Positions 1 through 12,461 of a stretch of 64,000 nucleotides of DNA are shown here, piece after piece. Origin of the DNA: Narthecium ossifragum (taxonomy: Eukaryota > Streptophyta > Magnoliopsida > Dioscoreales > Nartheciaceae); the NCBI GenBank assembly GCA_963920575.1, contig OY986968.1, positions 10,161,485 to 10,225,484 on the forward strand, read 5' to 3'. A model generated the notes under the pieces. That model was not told the origin of the DNA and ran no database searches. It saw nothing but the letters and a program-made list of their open reading frames with translations. Each line of letters opens with the position of its first letter. The stretch's first letter is position 1. The position numbers and the translations under genes are program-made.

Positions 1-1550
1 TAAAATCTGTGGAAATTAGACATCAATTAGATCCAATTCTTAGGCTGCATGTTCCTAGTATGCTAATCTACATTTGCCCAATTTTAATTTCCAATTCGAC
101 GTCGTTTGGACGTCGAATTGATAAGATTTCATCGCCTCTAACTAGGGTTTAATGTAGAAATCTGGGATTTGGCTATTTAGTGGATTTTCGGTGTTTTACC
201 GTGTTTAATTCTTCGAGATGCATGAAATTAGTATTCTTAGTGATATCAAGGGTTAACATGTTCTGATGGATGGTCTTTACATGATTAATGGTTTGATTTT
301 CGGCATGATTAGTTAGTTATGAATCATCCCTGTCCAATTAGCAATAAATTGCATGTCATGCTTAATTTACATCGTATTGTATACATGTATCCTTGGCTTC
401 TGGTAGAACCAAGGGAGTCATGCCCCTTGGGATGTTTAGATAATTTAATGGGCCGAAGATGTGCCCTAATTGATGTTAATTTGTAATTGTGGTCTGTTGT
501 GTATGGCGTGGCCGGGGTTGTGCCCCTGTTGTAGAAATTGTGGTTGACGGCTGTGGGCGCCGTTGTAATGCTGGATTTTTATCTGTTGGATACTTATTAT
601 TATAGCTTTGCTAGATAGATCATTACTGCTTGAACCCTTGCTATGTTTACCCCCTTGGCGAGCGGTGGGCTATGCCTAGCTCTGTATGTTGTGATGTCAT
701 ATTATTGCATGTATGAATTCCTCTTGATGTACGCGTGAGCATTGCATGCATTTGACTGCATTAGAAGCATCAGGCTAGGTGGTAGGCGATGGATTCGATC
801 GTCGATCCGGGGTTCTCGGGTAGCCCAGATCTAGCTATGGGACTGGGGTTTGGGTAGTCGAGGATTAGGACGTGACTGTCATCAATGATCATGTTGATAT
901 CATTCGAGGATTATTTAGGTAGTCAGACTGGAATATTATATAGATTTTTGAGGTTTAGAGGTCATGTTGTCTTCCCAAGGCCAAGTGCTAAGGATGGTTG
1001 TCGGTGCCCCTGACATGGTCCCCAGACAGTTGCTTCCTGCTGGGTAAGGGTGCTCCTACTGGTTCTGGTTCTCTGTTTCCTCCCAGCGCGTTTGGTTGAT
1101 GTATCGCAGCGTGGTCGGTTGAGAAGAGTAGGATCCCTTGGGGTAGTCGATAGGGGTTGTGGACCCCGTGGTATTCCTTAGGCTTGAGCGGGGAGTCAAC
1201 GATGTTGTTGTTTCCCTTCCTTTCTGTGCGACGTAGAATAGTGTAGAACCCTACTGAGCTTTGTTGCTCACTCCTACCTGGGCTGCATCGATGATGTAGG
1301 TCGATGCAGTCCTTTCCCTTTCAGGTGATCTTCTGGGTGTTGGCACGCTATTCTCGAAGTGATCGTGGACTTGGAGTTTCGAAGAGTACTTGATGATCCT
1401 GGAGTTTTCCCTTTTGTTAATAGTTGTAAATCTGCAGTTTGATTAAATGTATAATTTCCCTCTTCGAGGATTTGATTATCTGTATTAAATTATGTAATGA
1501 GGGTTGATGAAAGCATTGTATCAGAACCTGTACTAGATAGTAAGATTTGT
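1..1550 (+). mobile_element. Del-like LTR fragment, cut by the window edge
   Basis: This is the 3' two-thirds of a long Ty3/gypsy LTR. It parallels the complete solo LTR at 47341-50274 from about 48550 onward, including the block around the words AACCAAGGGAGTCATGCC, the GGTAGGCGATGGATTCGATC block and the CTCACTCCTACCTGGGCTGC block. Its 5' part lies outside the window. The usual LTR end GGTCGGGGTGTGACA is not visible, so the right edge is uncertain and probably truncated. No protein-coding potential is supported; the short ORFs here are chance. Confidence 0.7.
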
Positions 1551-1854
1551 GATAACAGATTCATGTCATTATTGTAAGCAGGTGTATATGTCGAGGGCGT
1601 GTGATAATCCCACGATGTATCACCCGGTGGCATATAATATTCAGCCATGTATGCAAGACCATATATCAGAAAGAGAAAAAGAAAACAGAAGATTCGGAGG
1701 AAAAGACAAAATCCGGAAAACAACAATTGAAATGGAAAAGACTTACCTGAATGGGCAGTTCCGATCTGTCGGTTTGTTCTCCGACCGATCGCTCCAGGCC
1801 GCGCAATCCGACCGATCGGATTCAAGTCCGACCGGTCGCTCCAGGTGTTGATTA
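1551..1854 (-). other. Probable 5' leader next to an Athila-like LTR
   Basis: Read on the minus strand, this follows the end of the LTR at 1855-3886 and would be the untranslated leader of that element. It contains several CCGATCGG/CCGACCGG-type words (1764-1840). No gag could be recognised. Its left edge abuts the Del LTR fragment without a visible target duplication. Confidence 0.35.
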
Positions 1855-3886
1855 CGCCCAAAACGTGCACACAACAACGGCGGTCGCAGCAGTGCAGTAA
1901 AAACGGTCGGTCCACAGGGAGGCAGAAATGCAAGATGAAAACACAATTATACAAGCTAGCTAACTAGGGGTTATCAGGATTAGAATAACTGAACAAAACA
2001 TATAACAAGATATGGTTGCTTTGTTAAATAAATTCAGAGGGGGAACCAAGGGATAAGAGGAGGCAAGGCCTCGGGAATCACCTTCCTAACATGGTAGCTA
2101 TCCTCGCCTAATGTCCTTGTAACACAATCGAGGGATTCACATCCCAATCCCTCGATTGGAAGATATGGAACTACAAGTCAATCATACTAAATGTGATGAT
2201 CCAAATGGCCTAATCCTCAACAGTTAAGAATGAAACCTTGCTTACTAGGGTCTAAGACGACGATGTATCAACTGTCACTGTGGACACATCGCAGCAAAGG
2301 GAATCCAAGGAGCAAGTGATCTATGCATACCCCTACTCTAAGGTTATGAATTATCTAGTGTCACTTTAGACAAATTATAGCAAAGAGATAGAAATGATAC
2401 ATTAGATCAACATCCAAGCATGTATGAATAACAACACCCACATAGGAAGAACATGGCTAAACCTATATGTATATTGACCATTCAAAACATACATTGAATG
2501 CATTTATAAATACAACAAGGATGAAGACAAAAGAGCTCATCTATTCATTCAAAACCATTCAATACAAGGGTAAAAGATAAGGATTATAACCCATGCTAGA
2601 GGAGGATCATCCTCTAGCCTAACCAAGGACTACTCCATGGATGAAGACATGGCCATCTCCTCCACCTCCTCTTCTTCTCCTCTTGGCTGTTTCTTTTCTG
2701 CTGTATCCTCTGCCCTCTCTCGACTCTGCTAGTTCTGGCTATCTCCTCTGCCCTCCTCTGTTTTCTCTGCTATATACTCTCTCCCGCTACTCTCTGCCGG
2801 TGTCCCTTCCTTTTCTGTCTGCTATCTCATCATATATCTGAATGGGTCCCCCCTCTTTCTCTGCTATCCTGGCATGCCCTGCTGCGTCTCCTTCCTCTTT
2901 TCTCTGCTGTCTACAGATTTCTCCCTGGGTCCCCCCTCTTTCTCTGCTGTCCTAGTATAGCTGAATGGGTTTTTCTCCTAAAAACCTCTGTCGGTTGTGT
3001 TTCTAGGCTTAGCTTTTTATCCACTCCAGGGTAGATGGGTAAGTTGGAGTGGTCAAAAAACTTCCATCCACCGACTAGGAATATGTGGACTAAAGCCAGC
3101 ACAAACAACAGCTGGATTCATTCATTGCAAGTGCTCTCATCAAGGGGTAGCCAAATAAATGCAGCAATCAATGAGGCATTTTCATCAGCAGACAATGCAG
3201 TAGCAAGCAGGAGAAAGCAGCAGCCAATGAGCAGCAGTGAAGGGAGTTCCATCGGCAGAAAATGCAGTAGCAAGCAGGAGAAAGCAGCAGCCAATGAGCA
3301 GCAGTGAAGGGAGTTCCATCGGCAGAAAATGCAGCAGAAAACAGAAGCCTTTTCAGCAGCCAGCAACAGCCAATAAATTTTGAAATTTGCAGAGCATTCC
3401 AGCCAATATGAGGTATCTAAGACCATTACATGAATCAAACATTCTCACCACACCAAGTATAAGGCCAAGATCTTTAGCTGCAAGGAATAACTAAAAACTG
3501 TCAACATAGATTTAGAAGCAATAGTACAGCTGCAGCTTCTATGATTTTTTTGTCTTTATACAGACAGAATCTCCCAACATTCAAAACATGAAAACTGTAG
3601 AGCTCTTTCTTGTCTTTCCACAGCATCCTGGATCATCCCAATCGGAGCTTGGATGAGAAAGTTATGCTCAATTTACTAACAGCTTTCTAGAGACTCTTTA
3701 ATCTGGAAATCCATAAAGACTCCGAAAATATGTGAAACACACCATTTTAAACCCATTTCAACTGTTAAGGGTATAAAACACCGATGATAACAAATCATAC
3801 ATATTAAACAAGGTTTAGCAACATTTAATGCATAAATCGGGTATCGAAAGCTAATAATTGGATGCAATATTTGCATCCAATCAGGT
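1855..3886 (-). mobile_element. Athila-like LTR (minus strand)
   Basis: The minus strand begins TGATTGGATGC at 3886, like the TGAT starts of the other Athila-like LTRs here (5418, 57882, 60338). It ends in the CCTGTGGACCGACC block near 1910, equivalent to CCTGTGGATCGACTCC of the LTR at 4093-5418. The middle has the same type of text as the LTR at 57882-59242. It includes a pyrimidine-rich tract (2640-2990) and a 67-bp minisatellite (3197-3345). It appears to be inserted in the leader of the neighbouring Athila copy. Family assignment rests on these resemblances; no coding region supports it. Confidence 0.45.
3197..3345. repeat. 67-bp direct tandem repeat, about 2.2 copies
   Basis: Units start at GCAGTAGCAAGCAGG (3197), again at 3264, with a partial third at 3331. 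The first two units are almost identical, so the duplication is young relative to the surrounding LTR. The apparent ORFs across it simply translate the repeat. Confidence 0.85.
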
Positions 3887-4092
3887 GTCTGGCAAGTTGT
3901 TTTTATTTAAGAAAAATCCGTTCCAATGATACAAAAATCCCAGAAAATTGTCAGAAAATTCCTAAAAAGTTTAAAATAAAGAAAGGAAGAAATAAGAAAG
4001 ATAAAAACTTATCTAAGCAAAGAAAACGAGTTAAGAGAAAATCAATTAGTTAACCGTCGAAATCCCCGGCAACGGCGACAAAAATTAGTCGC
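3887..4092 (-). mobile_element. Athila-like 5' leader with primer-binding site
   Basis: On the minus strand this follows the LTR at 4093-5418. The word TGTCGCCGTTGCCGGGGA (4080 down to 4063) closely matches the primer-binding site TGGCGCCGTTGCCGGGGA typical of Athila-type gypsy elements. Beyond it is an A/T-rich untranslated leader; gag is not reached before the next element takes over at 3886. Confidence 0.6.
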
Positions 4093-5418
4093 TCACAAAC
4101 GTCGTCGTTAAAACGTTGTAAACTCAATCAAATATTAAATTTATATCCTTATTCAATCACTAAACTACTAGGTAGAAATAGCGGTGAAGTCGGGAGTCGA
4201 TCCACAGGGAAAACGTTGGAAACTGAAATCAATTCTCAAAACCCTAAAACTAAAGAAAAGAATCAAAGATAGAATAAATTAAACTAATGAAGAAAAGAAA
4301 TAAAAGGTCGATCAATTTGAATCAATGGATAAGTGACTTAGGAATTACTCAATCCGCCATAGTTTCGCCTTCAATCTTCTCTAGTTATCCTCTTGTTCCG
4401 TTCTCTAAACATTGTGGATCATATGGCTACAAGCTCACATGAATCCCTAAAATAAGATTTATATTCCTAACGGCATAGCCTATCTTTGCTTGGCATAACT
4501 ATCCTATGAATCTCTACAATCAATCACAGAAATCATGTAGGACTGAAAATACGTCAAGTAACTCTGTTCCCTCAACTCTATTAACAATAAAAAACAAATT
4601 CATAGGATCATGTCTTGAGAAGAATACAAGATTCAAACCAAAGAAGATAGAAAACTATGCTAGGGTTTCATGAATAATCCTATGTACAATAACTAGCAAC
4701 TCATCTTTTGGATGAAAGCCATCGGGTTGGAATATGAAGCTGTCACCATCCACATCCACATCCTCTCCTTCTTCTTCTTCCTCCTCCAAAGATTGACAAA
4801 AAGATAAGAAGTTTTGCTGGAATAAGCCCTTTTTATAATAAAAACCCTTAATCCCGGAATTAGGGTTATGGCTAAGTTGAGTTGGACCTCTAGTGCAACT
4901 CGGAATTCCTAGTTTAATTCTGACTGCCTCTTCTGGTCGCGACTGGATTCAATCCGTCTGGAATTTGGAAATGAACTTAACAGGAAAGATGTAGATTAGG
5001 AAGTCCTCTGTCCTCCCCCGAAGATTTTATAATATTCTGACTTATGTAGAAGATTTGGCGAATATTCTCCCGCACGTTGACGGACCAGTCTTTCAGCAGC
5101 TAAATATCTTCATCTTCTTCGAAACTGCTATCCATCCATCAGAAATCTCTGAAAGTGTCCAACATCAAAGTTGTACGTCTTGATGTCTTCTACATGTCAC
5201 CCAAATTTCAGAATATTTTTACCTTTGTAAAATATTTAGTGAATATATTACTGACGGTCGACGAAGCAGTTTATGTAGTCATTTTGGCCGAATTTCTTGC
5301 ATTTGTTCTCAAAGCCTGATAAAACCTGAAATCAACTAACAAGCTATCAAATACAACTACTCTAGGCATAACAAAGCTAAGTTAAGGGGTTGGATCATGA
5401 TCATTTAGTGACTTATCA
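4093..5418 (-). mobile_element. Athila-like LTR (minus strand)
   Basis: The minus strand starts TGATAAGTCACT at 5418 and runs to just before the primer-binding site at 4080. It is clearly homologous over its length to the plus-strand LTR starting at 60338. Shared blocks include CAAGAAATTCGGCC, the GTCGACCGTCAGT/GTCGACTGTTTGG region, the GATGAAAGCCATCGGGTTGG region (the reverse of 60950-60980) and the closing GGGTTTTGAGAATTGATT block. The exact 3' end is uncertain by about 15 bp. Confidence 0.7.
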
Positions 5419-5980
5419 TCTTCCCATATCTCCACTTGATTGATCCTATCACTCCATCTTTTCTTTTTGATGATGCCAAAGGGGGAGAAAAAGTTGTGAT
5501 GAATGATGCAAGGAAATACCCTACATTTACATTTTATAACACTTGTACTTAGTATACTTTGGAAAATTTTATTTTCGGAATGAAAACTTTGTGTTTGAAT
5601 GGAATTTTTGTGATGAAGTCATTGTAATTGAAAGTTGTTGGAATGAAAGTTTTGTAATGCAAGTGTTGAAATCTTTTGAGTGAAATACAAAATTGTTGAA
5701 TATTGTTAAGTTGTATTGGTATAATTATTGATCTCAATTTCCATATGAATCACTTCAACTTAAATGTACTTGTTTTAAAGAAGTGAACATGCTAAAATCC
5801 AGTTATCTTGTCAACATATCTTAACTTTTCATATCATATTAGAGATATATGACTTGCATGCATCTTAAGAATTCACTTTAGAACATTTGTTATGGAATAA
5901 ATGGATGCATAGGTTAAGGGGGAGCCGAAATATTTTATCATTCATTTAAAAGGTTTATCGTCATCAAAAACAGGGAGATT
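5419..5980 (+). mobile_element. Ty1/copia internal 3' end with polypurine tract
   Basis: This noncoding stretch leads into the copia LTR at 5981. It contains the word GCCAAAGGGGGAGAAAAAG near 5475 and the phrase CATCAAAAACAGGGAGAT at 5963-5980, a polypurine tract immediately before the LTR start TGTTGATCC, as is usual for plant copia elements. The equivalent at 35658-35675 reads ATCAAAAAGGGGGAGAT. No integrase or RT coding survives. Confidence 0.6.
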
Positions 5981-8583
5981 GTTGATCCTAACCTTGTTTT
6001 GATGATACCAATATATATTAAATGATAAAATATATGTTTAATATTAATTTCCCCTTTGATTGGAAGCCTTAAATTTTATATTTGAGAAATTTTAGTATTG
6101 ACGGTCGATGCATGGATCAATCGCGGGAATGTGACAAACTTGGCCAAATAAAATGTTGGCTCATGATCAATCAGAGCATCGATCTTGAGAAGCCGTTTTC
6201 TTGACAGAGCCTCACAGTCGATGTGCGGATTGTGCTTCTTGACCGTGGAGATTGTTCCTTGTTTTTATACTTTGGTTAAGTATTACTTGGAGGGAAATTG
6301 GTTTTTAAGTGTTGTAGGCTCACAGATGATCTGACGGACGATGGACCAGTCGACCGCGGACCATGATGATTGGTTGTGAAGAAGCGATGGTCGATCGGTG
6401 CATCGACCCGGAGAAGCGTTTTCCACAACAGAAGCTCACAGTCGATCTGGCAGTCAATAGGTGAATCGACCGCTGCTCAGGAAGACTGAGTTTGGAACCT
6501 GACGGTCGATGTGCGGACGATGCATTGATCGACTGCCAACAACGCACAGAGTAAAAAAACTAGCCGTTGGAGAGTTGCAGGGAGTCGTTAGAGCTGGGTT
6601 TTGAGCAGGTTGAAGGCAGAATATAAGTAGTTTTTTGTTGTAAACTTGCCACAACTATTATTAATATTTATAAGAACATTGGGGTAAGTTTTTAGAAAAC
6701 GTTTCTACTCATTTCTCTTTGAGCTACAATGTCGCGCCCCGACCCGCGGACGCCAAACCGGGCCGGGACACGAGGGGGAAAAACATACAACTACTAGCCT
6801 CAACTGGCGAAAACAGTTGAAACTAACACACAGCTGGCGGAAACAGCTGACAACAAGAACAAGGCGGAAGCAAACTTAACAACATCTATTAAAAAACAGA
6901 TATAATAGAGTTAAACAAGAGTTCTAATACAACAGGTTTACAAGGGATCAACAACAGTCCCAAAAAAGCTACAACACCCACCGGGGTCTCCGCAAGGGCA
7001 CAAACAAAACCATCCTGACCCTCAGACATGGCCAGGAGCCGACGCGCTACCACGAGACGACCGACGGGGAAGCACCGGAGAGGAGCTGGGACCTGCACCT
7101 GCAAACAACACAATCCAGGTAGGAATGAGCAACAGCTTAGCAGGGTCCTACTCTACCACTCTCGCTAAGAAGGCAAAACCGAACGGACAAACTCTGTGCC
7201 AAGTACTGAGGCTTGCCAAGGATCCCATAAATCCCGTCAATAACCCGAAGGGCTCCTGTCCCAAGTACGCCCCTCCGACAACCACTGCTCAGGGGTGGGC
7301 AACTCCGACAATCCCTGACACAGGGTAGACATGGCGCTACTAGTAGGACACCCTTCTCCAAGCGGGATCTCCACACTTGGCGGAACGACCGTGGTTAAGA
7401 CTACCATCTCTCAGTACTCCAAGCATGAGAGCCAACACGACCCCTAACTCCCGATCAAAGACTAAGTCTAGCCAGGGAGTCCATCGATCCCATCGATGTT
7501 TCTCCCCCCCCAGGGTTCCTGTCCAACGAACGTCCCTCCGACAGCCACTGCTCAAGGACTGGGCTACCTCCGACGGTCCCTGACACATGGTGGGCCAGAC
7601 GATACCTGTAGGACACCCTTACCCGTGCTGGACACCAGCAAGGGGGCACAAGTCGGGTAACGGCATCCACCACTTAGCCTTTGATCACCGAAGTCCACGG
7701 GTCAACCCCACCCAGTCCAACCTAGCATGTCTAATACACAGGAAGCAGGGCAGAATATGAATAAAGAAAAGCAGTAACAAGCAACACAACAAGGGCACAC
7801 ATTCGGCCCATTATTCTACACATCCCGAGAGGCATTACCCTCTCAGTTCAACCACAAAGCAGTAATAAATAAGCAATTATGCAGTATGAGAGAACATGGT
7901 AAGCCCCTAGGGCAAAACAGCATTTAAAACCAATAAAAGTCTTCCCTGCGTCGAAGGAGATCGATCCCATGTAGCAATGGAATCGATCTTCCTCGAGGCT
8001 AGAAGCACCCGTCCTGGTCACCCAAACGGGATCGATCTCCACCCATATGGAGATCGATCTCGTATGTGACCCCTTGACGCGCCGACGCCAACCGCCAAGA
8101 GATTGATCTCCCTCCCAGGGAGACCGCTCTCGCTGGGGCGGGACGTGCCACCCCAAACGAGATCGATCTCATCCCATGAGATCGATCCCGATGGGTTCAT
8201 CGGCGGGCGGACAGTGAGGAAAGCCACCGGAATCCGCAACCATACCTCACCAAACTAGGTGGGCTGATCGATCCAAGTACCATGAAGCTACTCAAGGCTC
8301 CACAGAGAGATCTATTGAAAACAGCACCGGATTTCAAACCTTTAAAAGTAACTGGAGTCTTTGAGTAAGAACCCTACCTCCACAGAGCTGCTTCGATCCA
8401 CGAAGCCTAGCCTAGGATCTTCCTCACGCCGTCACGGTTCCAACGAGCCTTCAAGCTCCAGAAACGGTGGGCGGAGTAGGTAGAACGGAGGAGGAAAGAG
8501 GGCTGCCGGAACAGGGGAAGAAAACAGGGCCGGGAGAAAGAAGAAAAAGCAAAAAGAAAGGGAGGAGGAGGGGAAGGGGATAA

Positions 8584-11193
8584 TGTGAGGACCCGAACCT
8601 CCAACCCGGTCCGACCGCGTTAGGTCGAGGGTCTGGGTTTGTGGTTTGGCTCGGTTGGCCTTGGGATGCGATCGGTTGATCGCATCGCTGTTTTTGACCC
8701 CAGTGGCATTTTGGTAAATATGCTCCCTGGTGGTCAGTTTCACACCCGCGTTACACACATGGCTTTTGATTGATGTATGTGTTTGATTACAACCTTCAGG
8801 GCGCTTCCGATCGGAAGATCGGAGCTCGATCGGGAGAGATCGAATCGGACGGCTGTGATGAATTCCAGCTTTCTATTTAAACCCTTTCTCTTTCTCTTTC
8901 TCTCTTTCTTTTCTGCTCCTGCGTTCTTTCTTCTCTCTCTCTCTCCTTCGGCTGGGTGCTAGGGCATCGGAGGCGTGGCTTTCGAGGAGCGGATTCCGGC
9001 GATCGGAGTTGGGGAATGCGTGGAGGAGTTGCCCTATCTCTTCAAGTAGGTGTTTCTTCCTCGATCTCTGGATCGGGTTCTCCTAGGATAGGTTTAATGC
9101 CTTTTCACTGTAGGAATACATGTTAGAATGTTGTGTAGCTTGTAGCACTTGTGGTGTGGCTCGTTTTCAGTATTCCTACGTTGCAATTTCGGTATTTTAA
9201 CATCTGGTTTTCCGTATTCTCGCCGTTTATCGGTTTTCGGCCATTTTAACCTAAATTGGAGATTTAACCGTCAAAATTGTATTTTGATCGTACCATTGGA
9301 TTCCCCATCCCCTTTTAAGCATGCTTGCAAAGTTTCGTCGAATTCCAACTTGATTTGATCCTTGAAATTCAAGAAATTGGATCTCCGGCACTGTTCTGAA
9401 GAACTGTGCCTGAGGCTCGACGGTCGATAGGTGCATCACCCGTCAAGTGTTGTTTTACGCTTTCTGGGCCTGGCGGTCGACCGTCGGATCGATCGTCAGG
9501 CTCTGTCGGGATTTTTGCCTCCCACGGTCGATGGGTCGATCGACCGTGGGTTCTCTCTCTTTTTCATCCTGCCTCACGGTCGACCGTCAGATCGACCGTC
9601 GCATCGTCCGTGAGGCTCTGTCTCGTTTTGGGCTCCCGACGGTCGATGGGCCGATCGACCGTCGCCCATGTGGTTTTCTTCGTGTTGGCTTCACGGTCGA
9701 CCGTGGCATCGACCGTGACATTGACCGTGGCCTCACGGTCGATCGGCGGATTGACCGTCGCATCGTCCGTGGGCCCTTAAACAGTATTTTCTGGTTTTTG
9801 TCAAATGGCTTTCAATCATGATTGATCTTTAAACATGTTGGGAAGTTGTTAAACGGATTTTGTAGTGTTTTCAAGGGTTTTCTATCGAGTTTGAGGATCG
9901 ATTCGAGTATTTCCCGTTTTAGACGAATCTATGGTTTTGATTGCATTTAATACATGATTGATAGTAGTTAGATGCTTCTTTGATTGTCTAACCATTAGTT
10001 GGCCATGAGTGCTAGCTAATGAGGAATTGTGGAACCTTAGCCTCTTGCCGGCGAGTGCCGAGGGCTATTGTATAAATGTGGCCAGTTACCTGCGGGGTAA
10101 CTGCGGAACCTTAGTCTGTCAGTTGCAAGAGGGCACTGAAGACTACTGTATATCTGTATTCATGCTTTGCTCAGATGTTTGTTGGTTAGCATAGATTATC
10201 TGTATTTGAGGCTTTTGCTATGCTTACTCTTTGGCTAGCTGTAAGCTATGCCTAGCCCTGTATGATTCATGATATCTTGTTGCATGTTTATATCTCGTTA
10301 TCTGTGCCTGAGCATTGTATGCATCCTGATTGTATTAGAGGCATTTGAGGTTAGGCGGGCGATGGTTTAGGTCACCGATCCGAGGCTCTCGGGTAGCTCG
10401 GATCTAGCCTTAGGACCGTGGATGGGTAGTCAGGAGTAGGGTGTGATTGTTGATCAAGTCTCATATCTTTGAGGATTTACGCTAGTTGACTCTGATCATT
10501 CTTGAGGTTTAGAAGTCGGGTTGTCTTCCGAAGCTAAGTTCTAAGGATGGCTGTCGACGTCCCTAACATGGTCCCCAGGCAGTGGTTTCCTGCTGGGTAA
10601 TGGTGATCCTACTGGTTCCGGTTCTTTCCTCCTAGCGTGTTGGTTGAGTTTCCCAGCGTGGTCGGTTGAGAACAGTAGGATCCCTTGGGAAGTCGACAGG
10701 GTTGTGGGACCGTGGCATCCATTAGACTTGAGCTGGAAGACAACTCTGTTGTTGTTTTCCTCCCTTCAGTGTGCCGTAGAGTAGAACCGTACTGAGCTTA
10801 TCGCTCACTCCTACCCGGGCTGCGTTTGCAGGTGCAGGCGGCAGTTCTTCTTCGGTGGAGCCGGCAGGATCGGCTTTTGGCGGCGCGAGTACTTCCAGAG
10901 GAGCTTGAGGACGCTTGGAGGATTACCAGTTGTACCCTTTTGATACATATGTGTATATGATGTAAACTTCTGAGGATTTTGGAGTATTGTATTAAATCTA
11001 TCTCTTGGGAGCTTTTGTATTAAATCTGAATTGTACAACTTGATGATATAAGATAATTAAATCTGTTTAGCCTCTGGAATATAATTGTTTAAATTATCCG
11101 TCTTTTTCGCTTTGTACTGCGCCGGTTGATGATGAATAGTGTTAGGACCCTCACGCCTCGTCCTGGATGGGTTTTCTGGGTCGGGGTGTGACA
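8584..11193 (+). mobile_element. Solo Del-like LTR
   Basis: A 2610-bp LTR starting TGTGAGGACCC and ending GGTCGGGGTGTGACA, flanked by a perfect GATAA duplication (8579-8583 and 11194-11198). The empty site is visible in the sister LTR near 14310. It lies in opposite orientation to its host element. Positions 9412-9776 hold a dense cluster of GGTCGATNNGNNGATCGACC-type words. The later blocks match the other solo LTRs of the family. ORFs such as 9406-9780 are products of the repeated words and are not genes. Confidence 0.92.
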
Positions 11194-11692
11194 GATAAAG
11201 CCGAGGGAAAGCCGGCGAATGCGGGGGAAAGGCGAAGGAGGGGAGCAAAAGTCTCGCCTCCCCTGACAGGGGAAGCGACGGCCATCGCCGTGGCCGTCCT
11301 TCGAACTCCACCGCCAACGACTTCCAGGGCAAGTGAGATCGATCTCCATTGCATGCGGGATCGATCCAGCTAGCAATACGGGATCAATCTCCCTTGACAA
11401 AGGGATTGATCTCCTATGCCCAGAAAGGCAAACTTGGGCTGAAAAGAAAGCCCAAGCCCAGAACTTCCGATCCCGGGTCCACCTAACCTTACTAAACAAA
11501 CACAAGCACCAAATAAGGTCTGTGTTGCACACCCAGTGTGAAACGACCGCCAAGGCGCAATTTCCCAAATCGCCCTTGGGGTCAACAACAAGCCATGAGG
11601 ATAGAGGGGCGGGTCCTCACATCCTAAAACCCTTAAAAGAAATCTCGTCCTCGAGATTCGATCAAGGTAGGGCTCGGAAACGAAAACAACGC

Positions 11693-12172
11693 CTAGCAGG
11701 ATACTACAAAACGGTAAAAGTTACCTCTGGAGGCGGGTGGTGCTACGGTCAGTGGAAGCGGGTGCTGAGACAGGTAGTCCTGATAAGATGGCTGTACCTC
11801 GTCTGCGTAAGGACGGTCGGGTAGGGCAAACACATGTCCCCCACCCTCCGCTCTGGCTCTGCCTCCGCTGCGGCCTTGCCCGGCTCCACCTCTTTGCCCA
11901 CGCCCAGCCCAGGCCTCCCCGCCTCGACCTCCCGACGGTGCCGCACCCTGCGAGCTCCGCCGCGGACAGTCCCTGCTGAAGTGCCCCCGCTGCTGACAGT
12001 GGAAACACAGCGCTGGCCCACGCTCGGACTGCTGTCCTCGACCTCCCTCCCAGGGAGTCTGCTGTGTGGGTACCGCTGTCAGAAGGAGCTGGTCGCCCTG
12101 GAACCCGGCGATCAGTCTCCTGATCTCCTCTTCAAGTGGTACATGTCCAAAGTACGTCCCTCCGACAGCCAC
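11693..12172 (-). pseudogene. gag: Remnant Del gag with CCHC zinc knuckle
   Basis: This 154-codon open frame is the nucleocapsid end of a Ty3/gypsy gag, whose product packages element RNA. Residues 56-69 read CFHCQQRGHFSRDC, a C-X2-C-X4-H-X4-C zinc knuckle (11966-12007), followed by an arginine/glycine-rich tail as in many Del gags. The capsid part is missing. The first residues come from a stretch (12148-12232) that copies part of the element's own LTR, and there is no ATG. The frame ends near the polypurine tract with no protease or RT after it. It is a deletion product, not a working gene. Confidence 0.75.
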
Positions 12173-12232
12173 TGTTCAAGGATTGGACTACCTCCGACGA
12201 TCCTTGACACGGGGTGGACATGACAATACCAA
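12148..12232 (-). repeat. LTR-derived segment inside the Del internal region
   Basis: The plus-strand text from GTCCAAAGTACGTCCC to GACAATACC matches part of the element's own LTRs (near 7520-7605 and 13260-13345), including CGTCCCTCCGACAGCCACTG, at roughly 80 percent by eye. It joins the gag tail to the gag leader, so it looks like the scar of a deletion or template switch that replaced the gag body. Confidence 0.7.
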
Positions 12233-12450
12233 CATGACACCACTTCCCTGAGAGCTCTGGCATACCGTGCCGTCACCAGTACCAGCAAAAGAAACACGAG
12301 TTCCACTCATCACAAGCCGCAAAACAAAGCAGCACAACAGAAAGCGGAAGAAGAAACAATCACACAGGGATGTTCTAACCCTAGAACTACCCCAACCCAT
12401 GCACGTCTCAACAGAGACCCGATCCAGCTCCCTGGGATCTACAACCTATG

Positions 12451-12461
12451 CTATGATACCA
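12451..12461 (-). other. Primer-binding site, initiator-Met tRNA type
   Basis: On the minus strand, three bases after the LTR end (12465), the sequence reads TGGTATCATAG. This is the start of the initiator-methionine tRNA primer site (TGGTATCAGAGC) with one change. It fixes the element's orientation. Confidence 0.8.

Noticed and set aside
9406..9821. Two 124-codon ORFs with repeated VDRRIDR-like peptides
   Set aside because: They are produced by the GGTCGAT/TCGACC word array in a solo LTR, open in several frames at once.
11089..11824. ORFs of 159-163 codons on both strands
   Set aside because: They cross LTR ends, the nested-LTR junction and gag leader; no family similarity and no consistent frame in the sister LTR at 14181-14837.
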